This document shows, one piece after another, positions 14,130 to 19,044 of a stretch of 19,044 nucleotides of DNA. A model generated the notes under the pieces. The model made no database searches, was not told the DNA's origin, and saw only the letters and a list, made by a program, of their open reading frames with translations. Position 1 is the first letter of the stretch, and each line of letters opens with the position of its first letter. This DNA is from Chrysochromulina tobinii (lineage: Eukaryota; Haptophyta; Prymnesiales; Chrysochromulinaceae), in assembly GCA_001275005.1 (NCBI GenBank), contig JWZX01001938.1:1-19044 (forward strand), given 5' to 3'. The translations under genes were made by a program, and so were the position numbers.

Positions 14130-15221
14130 TCAGGTATGGATCGGATTGCGCGAGGCATCGACGCGCACGAGCATCGTCGGCTTGCCGCCAACTCCTCCGG
14201 CCAGTGCTGCGGCATAGAGGGCCGGGCGGAACGCCTCGTACGCTGGCATGTACCTTGCCACAAAGTCAGCGACCTGAGCATCGCTCATACCCGGGCGGCC
14301 GCCCGCGGCCATAGCCCGCTCCGCCTGCAAACGCCACTCGTAGACGCACGCGACGTTGTCCACAGCCAGCACGACCCAGGCATCCATGAGCTCGTGCCAC
14401 TCCTCATAGTCCTTCAGGCGCGCATTCACCTCCACCAGGCCATGGTGCGCACTGAGCGCCGCATCGCCAGTGATGCATGCGGCAGGCAGACTCGAAAAAC
14501 CGAGCATCCAGCCCTCTAAGAGGACTACGTCCACCGACCCTGGCGCGACGACCCAGGAGTCACGTGGAGCGCGGTCGCCACGGCCGCCACGAGCCGCCTT
14601 GTCGTAGCGTGGAATGTGCAGCGGCTCGTCGGCAGCGGTCGCACGGCCCGTCGCACGGCCCGGCTTGCACCTCTTGAGCCTCGTAAGCACCTGCGTCCCA
14701 AGGGGCAGGTCATGTGTGCCTGCGTTGCCACGCACCTGCAGCAGCGGGTTGGCCGGGTGCTCGGAAGCGCGCCGTTCTTGCTCGGCGCCCGTGAGGTAGA
14801 AGTCGTCAATGGAGACGGCCGCGCACGCAAGTCCATCGGCTTCAAAGAGGTCCACCAGCAAATTGACCAGCGTTGTTTTGCCACAGCCCTGTGGCGCTGA
14901 CAGTCCGACGGCAAGAGCGCTCGTGTTGCCTCGGGACGCGGTCCTCACCTGGCTGCGCACAAAGTAATAGATTGGGAGATAGAGGTGGTAGATGCGCACC
15001 GCCATCGTTGGGTCGGATACGATCAGACCCTCTGGGTTGGTCGTGAGGGCGGCATTGCCTGTGAGGCGTGCCGAGAGCAGCCCACCGTGCCTGTGCCAGT
15101 CAGCAGCCGATGGCGAGCCGTTGAGGACCGTGAGCTGATCATGCAGCGGACCTTTGGCAGCGTACGCGGTCAAGAGCTCTGGCGAGGCCATTGTGAACGC
15201 ACGGCGTGCGCAGCGCAGCAT
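14130..15221 (-). CDS. GLYK: D-glycerate 3-kinase
   Basis: A single uninterrupted exon of 363 aa. It phosphorylates D-glycerate to 3-phosphoglycerate with ATP, the last step of photorespiration in plants and algae. The P-loop kinase motifs are all present in order: GLSAPQGCGKTTLVNLL (Walker A, 106-122), SIDDFYLTG (137-145), LLQVRGNAGTHDLPLG, IPRYDKAARGGRGDR, VVLLEGWMLGF, DAWVVLAVDN, YEWRLQAERAMAAGGRPGMS and the closing SRNPIH. This matches the plant enzyme nearly motif for motif. ATG 15221 gives a short Arg/Ala leader (MLRCARRAFT); ATG 15191 (MASPELL) is an alternative. The frame is open further upstream to 15299, so a longer targeting sequence could be missed. It has no introns, unlike its neighbours. 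Confidence 0.95.
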   Translation of the reverse strand: MLRCARRAFTMASPELLTAYAAKGPLHDQLTVLNGSPSAADWHRHGGLLSARLTGNAALTTNPEGLIVSDPTMAVRIYHLYLPIYYFVRSQVRTASRGNTSALAVGLSAPQGCGKTTLVNLLVDLFEADGLACAAVSIDDFYLTGAEQERRASEHPANPLLQVRGNAGTHDLPLGTQVLTRLKRCKPGRATGRATAADEPLHIPRYDKAARGGRGDRAPRDSWVVAPGSVDVVLLEGWMLGFSSLPAACITGDAALSAHHGLVEVNARLKDYEEWHELMDAWVVLAVDNVACVYEWRLQAERAMAAGGRPGMSDAQVADFVARYMPAYEAFRPALYAAALAGGVGGKPTMLVRVDASRNPIHT

Positions 15222-15767
15222 CCGGGGAGCGTCACAGGCCGAAGAAGATAACGAACAGCGTGTCCACGGCGGCCGCCTTGAGAGTGCGCGGGCCACCAAG
15301 TACCGGGTATACAGGGTGGAGGGACCAAGACGGACCCCAAGAGACAGAAGTCCACAGAGGAACTGTGAACGACGCTATGAAACAGACAACACGAGACTGG
15401 TGGGCAACACGCCTGAATCACAACATAGTCATCGGTTTCAGAACGGTTATTTAGGAACGGGGGCGCGAATTCGTACCCTCTTAGAATGTGGTCAGGGTAG
15501 AAGTACGACCATTTCCCTAAAAAGCCCTCTCAATGGCATCGTAATGGCATCGTCACCCCTGTGACGGTCTGGTGGCCACACTCGCGGAGCCGCCCGCCAT
15601 ACCCTAGCGGTCACCTGCTCACCTACCATAAATATTTGTATGTCGGGCAATTGCCGGAGCCCCCCTGGCGGTCGCCGGGCGCCGGAGCGAGGTGCCCTCA
15701 TGCAGTACATACAGTTTGCATGGCGGACAAAAGCATGGCGTCGATTCATCCCTAGGATAGCGCCCTG
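15222..15767. other. Intergenic: GLYK upstream region and ceramidase 3' flank
   Basis: About 545 bp without a convincing gene. The AT-rich patch ATAAATATTTGTATG at 15629-15643 could belong to a 3' end or a promoter. GTAATGGCATCGT-type words repeat at 15530-15552. Confidence 0.35.
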
Positions 15768-17070
15768 TCACACGACCACGCTCTCGACGCAGCGGCTGCC
15801 CAGCATAAACGGCTTCGTCTCATACCATTGTCCTGCCGGTGAGCTGGGCACTGGCTTCTTGGCTCTGAACCCATCTTGTTCATCGGCGGAGCACGACCGC
15901 GATGATGGTTGCACAGGATCGGCTACTACAGAACTGATTGCGGCTTCCTCGGAGTCGGCACCCAAATGATCTTCATCCGTACTGAACCTTCCGAGGGTGC
16001 TCGCACGGCAGATCGACATGCCGCGCCAAGCGCTCGAAACGCCCCGTTTGGCCTTGGGTGCCTGGAACTTGGGCTCGAGGTATGTATTACGGCGGCGCGC
16101 GATCCTCTGGGCACCTGTTGCTGCTCTAGCTTGGAGCGGCCGCGAATGTCGGATCATCGGGTTCTCGTCGGGGCGAGAGGGATCGTACCACACAGCATAT
16201 GGGCACCACCAACGACCCTCGAGCTCGACGCGAAAGCCAAAGAAGGCGCCTCGGTGATACTTGAGGAATGCCGTCCACGATAGCAATGCGTATGCCGATG
16301 TCAAGTGCCAGATCGAATGTAATGAAATGATCGCGGGGCAGTGCAGGGCACCCTGCTCCTCGGCGAACCAGCAGATGGCTCCGAGTGTGTAAGCCGCCGT
16401 GCCACGCAGGAACGTGCGTTTCAGGCTTCCGAGGTGCCATGTGGCATTTCCATACGCGAGTGTGAGCATGCTGAAAAGGCCGAGCACAGCGCATGGCATC
16501 AACATGATGATCGACATGTCGATCACTCCAGCTGAGGAAGCGACGGTGCACGTGTTCCATGAGACGGTGAACAGGACTACTGCAGCCACAAAGAGATTGA
16601 GAATAGCACGCCTGCGCACAGGTGAGGTTTGGCGCATGCAGATCAAGCATGGAGTCACTCATGTGCAGAGGCTACTGAGGAATCGCACAGAGTTTCGAGT
16701 AAGGGCTTAGAGAATGCTGAGAGCAAGCAAGATGTCGCAACACGCACTGAACGGGAGAATTGTAAATTTGTGGATGATGCGCCAGAACAATCGCTTTGAC
16801 GTACAACGCCGCGCCGATGTTGATGCTCAGCCCATCGGCAGCGCCAAAGATGCCGAGGAGCGTCGAGTGTGCTAGAGCAGACGTGATGCCGTTGAGCACG
16901 ATGAGGGCGTTGACAAGGTCGATCTCCTCATCGGAGTACTTGGAGGTGCACAACGGCACGATGCCGGCGACGACGATGAAGAGCGCGGTCAGAGTCGACC
17001 ACAGCTCGCCCACATAGGGCAAGTTGATCTCGCAGCGGTCGATCAGGACTTTTGGCCAGGCGCCCGACAT
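15768..17070 (-). CDS. Alkaline ceramidase family protein, two exons
   Basis: Exon 1 is 17070-16748 and exon 2 is 16611-15768, phase 2, giving 388 aa. Ceramidases of this membrane family hydrolyse the ceramide amide bond with a Zn centre in the ER/Golgi membrane. Seen here: DRCEIN with Glu22 (residues 11-22, the calcium-site pattern D-x-x-E-x-N...E); SALAHST with Ser64 and His68; Asp79 eleven residues after His68; and HSIWH (His206, His210). These match the Ser/His/Asp/His/His set of the family in order and spacing. About six to seven hydrophobic segments lie between. The last 150 or so residues are a polar Ser/Arg-rich tail that the family usually lacks. ATG 17070 was chosen because MSGAWPKVLIDRCE matches the usual short N-terminus. 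Confidence 0.88.
16612..16747 (-). other. Ceramidase intron, without array (136 nt)
   Basis: Donor CCGTTCA|GTGCGTGTTG, acceptor CTGTGCGCAG|GCGTGCTA, phase 2, joining YNSPVQ to RAILNLF. It has no CTGAT array and no CCTCCCTCATCAG end, so it serves as an internal contrast to the repeat-bearing introns. Confidence 0.72.
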
Positions 17071-17183
17071 GATCGTTGCGTTGCTATCTGCTACTGCCTG
17101 TGCGCGCGGCGGGCTGCGGGAAAGTATAGGAGGGGCAGTCGCAAACTTGGCGTTCTTGGATTGGTCACATTCGTCTACCGGTA

Positions 17184-17610
17184 CCGGTAAAAAGACACCG
17201 GGGGAGCCGGGACACACACGGGACACACACGGGACACGCGGGCGCACAAGGGCACACGGATCACACAGACGAACCTCACAACTACCATCCAAACCCGCCA
17301 ACACACAACCCGCACGTCAGCGCGACAGCGCGACCCGCGACGACCGAAACCGTGGCCGACTCTCGACAGCCGCAGGCCCGGAGCCGACCGCTCCCCGCGG
17401 CCGACTCAGAAGAGGCCGCCCCCAGCGAACCCAACCCTGCCTGAGAGCACCCGCTCCCAGAGCGCCTCACCGGTAAAAAGACACCGACCCGGCCGGGAGG
17501 GAGCCGGGACTACATCACTACATCTAGTACAAACACGAAACAGATAACACGGGCGAGCGTACACGGTGCCGGTAAAAAGTAAAAGACACCGGGGGAGCGA
17601 GCCGGGACAC
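17184..17610. repeat. Three dispersed copies of a CCGGTAAAAAGACACC element
   Basis: Copies start at 17184, 17470 and 17569. Copies 1 and 3 continue with GGGGGAGC...CCGGGACAC; copy 2 has a longer spacer before GGGAGCCGGGAC; copy 3 has an internal AAAAGT duplication. Copies 1 and 3 are flanked by GGTACCGGTACCGGTA-type palindromic runs. They lie in the upstream region of the ceramidase gene and the 3' side of the dermatopontin-like gene; no coding frame covers 17071-17702 convincingly. Confidence 0.85.
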
Positions 17611-17702
17611 GCGGTACCGGTACCGGTACATCGTACTGTATTCGCGTCGATCGCGAATCGATGATATTCATATTGGGGTCCACTTGTGCGGAATCAGCTA
17701 AA

Positions 17703-18927
17703 CTACAACTCGTCCTTTAGTGCGTCATTTTCTGCCTGTAGGCGCATCTCGCGCCTGACTTCCTCTGCAGCAGCCTCAAAATCGGCCGCACGGGATCCAA
17801 ACGTGCCTGCAGCCGATTTTCCGCCGCGTCCGCGCGCAGAGCTCGCGTCTGCGTCACCACCGTCACGAGAGTCGAGCTTCTCGCTAGCGCCTTTTTGTGT
17901 CTTACCGCCGCCTCCGCTGCCTCCGCTGCCGCCTCCGCTTCCGCCTCCGCGTTTAGAGGGCTTGTCGGCGGGTGCCGTGCAGAAGAGCTGAAACTCGTCT
18001 GCAGCGGTACGAGAGTCGATCGGCGCGTGGCACATTAAGCGGGCGTCTGCGTTCCCGCCCCGCGTCACAGGCGCGTGCTTGAGTTCGATTCTTGGCTTGC
18101 ATTCTTGGCTGCGTACAAGTGTCGAGATCTCCCCAAGCAATCAATCAAGCAATCAAGCAAGCAATCAAGCAATCAAGCGTACAAGTGTCGAGATCTCCCC
18201 AATCTTGGAAGCCCCGGTGCACGCGAAGGCCTGCGACCCACGAGCCACTCTGGCACGTCGCCGATCGTGTCTCTCGCAAGCCGTCGAAGGCAAGACCCAT
18301 CGGCTCGGCCCAGTGCTTGCCGCAGCGCAGCTTGAAGTTGTAGTAGTCCCAGTCGCGACGGTCGTTGCGGCCGCGCGAGACCTGGACTCCGGTCATGCTT
18401 GTGCCATCAGGGCATAGTGCAGCCTCCGCCATAGCGTGGTCCGATTCACGCGGGAAGCGCATCCCCAGCTGCTCAATCGTGGTGTGATAGCAGGACAATG
18501 GTGAGTTCGCAAGATTAGATCGGTAGGGCGATCGCCAGAGGTTCTGAGTTTCATGCATCGCCACACGCACCCATGACTGCCATGTGGTACCACAGCGCGG
18601 CTTGAAGTCGTAGAGGTCGCGATCGCCCTGCTCGAGGCGTGCATATCGTACTTGGAGTCCCGTGATCTTGGTGTCGGCTGCGCAGCGCATCTCCTTGCTC
18701 TCGCAGTGCCCAGAGCGCTGCTGTCCGCTCCGTGTTGCCCAGGCCATGATCCACACGAAGAAGCCACGGATACCCGATTCCTCCTGACAATCGTCACGGA
18801 AGTGCAGTCCGAGTCTGTCTGACCAAGACCCCTCGTGGCTGCCATACCACGAGGACGATTGCGCGGTCGCGCCCGTAACGCACAGCAGCAGAAGCCCGAA
18901 TGAGACGGCCGCCGACGACGCCGCCAT
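17703..18927 (-). CDS. Dermatopontin-like secretory protein with C-terminal KDEL, two exons
   Basis: Exon 1 is 18927-18183 and exon 2 is 18046-17703, phase 1, giving 362 aa. The N-terminus MAASSAAVSFGLLLLCVTGA is a clear signal peptide. Three degenerate repeats carry the dermatopontin-type pattern of tGxqVr...DR...Y.FK.RC: GDRDLYDFKPRCG, RRDWDYYNFKLRCG and, across the splice junction, GDLDT|YARLMC. The junction was chosen because it is in phase and restores the conserved Tyr and Cys. Exon 2 adds a Gly/Ser linker, a basic Gly/Ala stretch and a helical end, AENDALKDEL, closing in the ER-retention signal. Signal peptide plus KDEL predicts a soluble ER resident; a chance coiled-coil end is the alternative. 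The substrate is unknown. Confidence 0.62.
18047..18182 (-). other. Dermatopontin-like gene intron with duplicated exon end (136 nt)
   Basis: Donor GACACTT|GTACGC, acceptor GGAACGCAG|ACGCCC. The 24 bases around the donor (from GGGGAGATCTCGACACTTGT to GTACGC) recur inside the intron about 68 bp further on. Between them lies a TTGATTGC/TTGC array. This intron lacks the CCTCCCTCATCAG end. Confidence 0.65.
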
Positions 18928-19044
18928 CGCGCAATAACGTTCATGTTAATACCGGGTACACACAACACGTAAGCAGCACAGCCGTGAAGACAAAACAATA
19001 CAATACAGGCCAGGCCTCAACTGAGACACATGCAGGCAGAGAGC

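Noticed and set aside
17953-18144. Minus frame WGDLDTCTQPRMQAKN as the continuation of the dermatopontin-like gene
   Set aside because: Arg-rich shadow composition with no repeat motif. The phase-1 acceptor at 18047 restores Tyr and Cys and leads to the KDEL frame.
1-19044. tRNA, rRNA or other structural RNA genes
   Set aside because: No cloverleaf or rRNA-like sequence was recognised by eye. A covariance-model search (tRNAscan, Rfam) would be decisive and was not possible.

Overview
This window looks like nuclear DNA of a GC-rich unicellular alga. Genes are on both strands. They carry spliceosomal introns (GT-AG and at least one GC-AG), targeting peptides, an ER-retention tail, and one photorespiratory enzyme (D-glycerate 3-kinase). 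The combination of HET-like/LRR protein, EF-hand protein, Cys-rich retroelement Gag and tyrosine-recombinase remnant is compatible with a haptophyte or a similar alga. That placement is inference, because no marker gene is present.

Layout, left to right. 1-310 (-): 5' end of a probable organelle-targeted protein that runs off the window. 613-1991 (-): peptidase C45/acyltransferase-type Ntn hydrolase, two exons. 2093-5668 (-): seven-exon protein with four EF-hands. 5669-6452: divergent promoter region. 6453-8638 (+): MGxGAST (myristoylation-type) LRR/SAM-like/HET-like protein, with a one-base frame break and a decayed 3' extension. 8640-11840: repeat- and transposon-derived DNA, with a 16-bp hairpin, a broken tyrosine recombinase and a 188-bp tandem array. 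11843-13823 (-): retroelement Gag-like protein and a Cys-rich knuckle frame. 14130-15221 (-): D-glycerate 3-kinase. 15768-17070 (-): alkaline ceramidase, two exons. 17703-18927 (-): secreted dermatopontin-like protein ending in KDEL.

The most interesting signal lies in the introns. Eight of eleven reconstructed introns share a 3' end close to GCCTCCCTCATCAG|G. Most contain tandem arrays of a branch-point-like word (CTGAT or CTAAT), always on the sense strand of the host gene. In at least five, the 5' end of the intron duplicates the 5' end of the downstream exon (about 14 to 27 bp). Others duplicate the exon end plus donor, or the acceptor. This is what a mobile or self-expanding introner-like family with target duplication, or intron birth by tandem duplication of AG|G sites, would leave behind. 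Exons were joined by hand from phase, splice dinucleotides and protein continuity; no transcript data were available.
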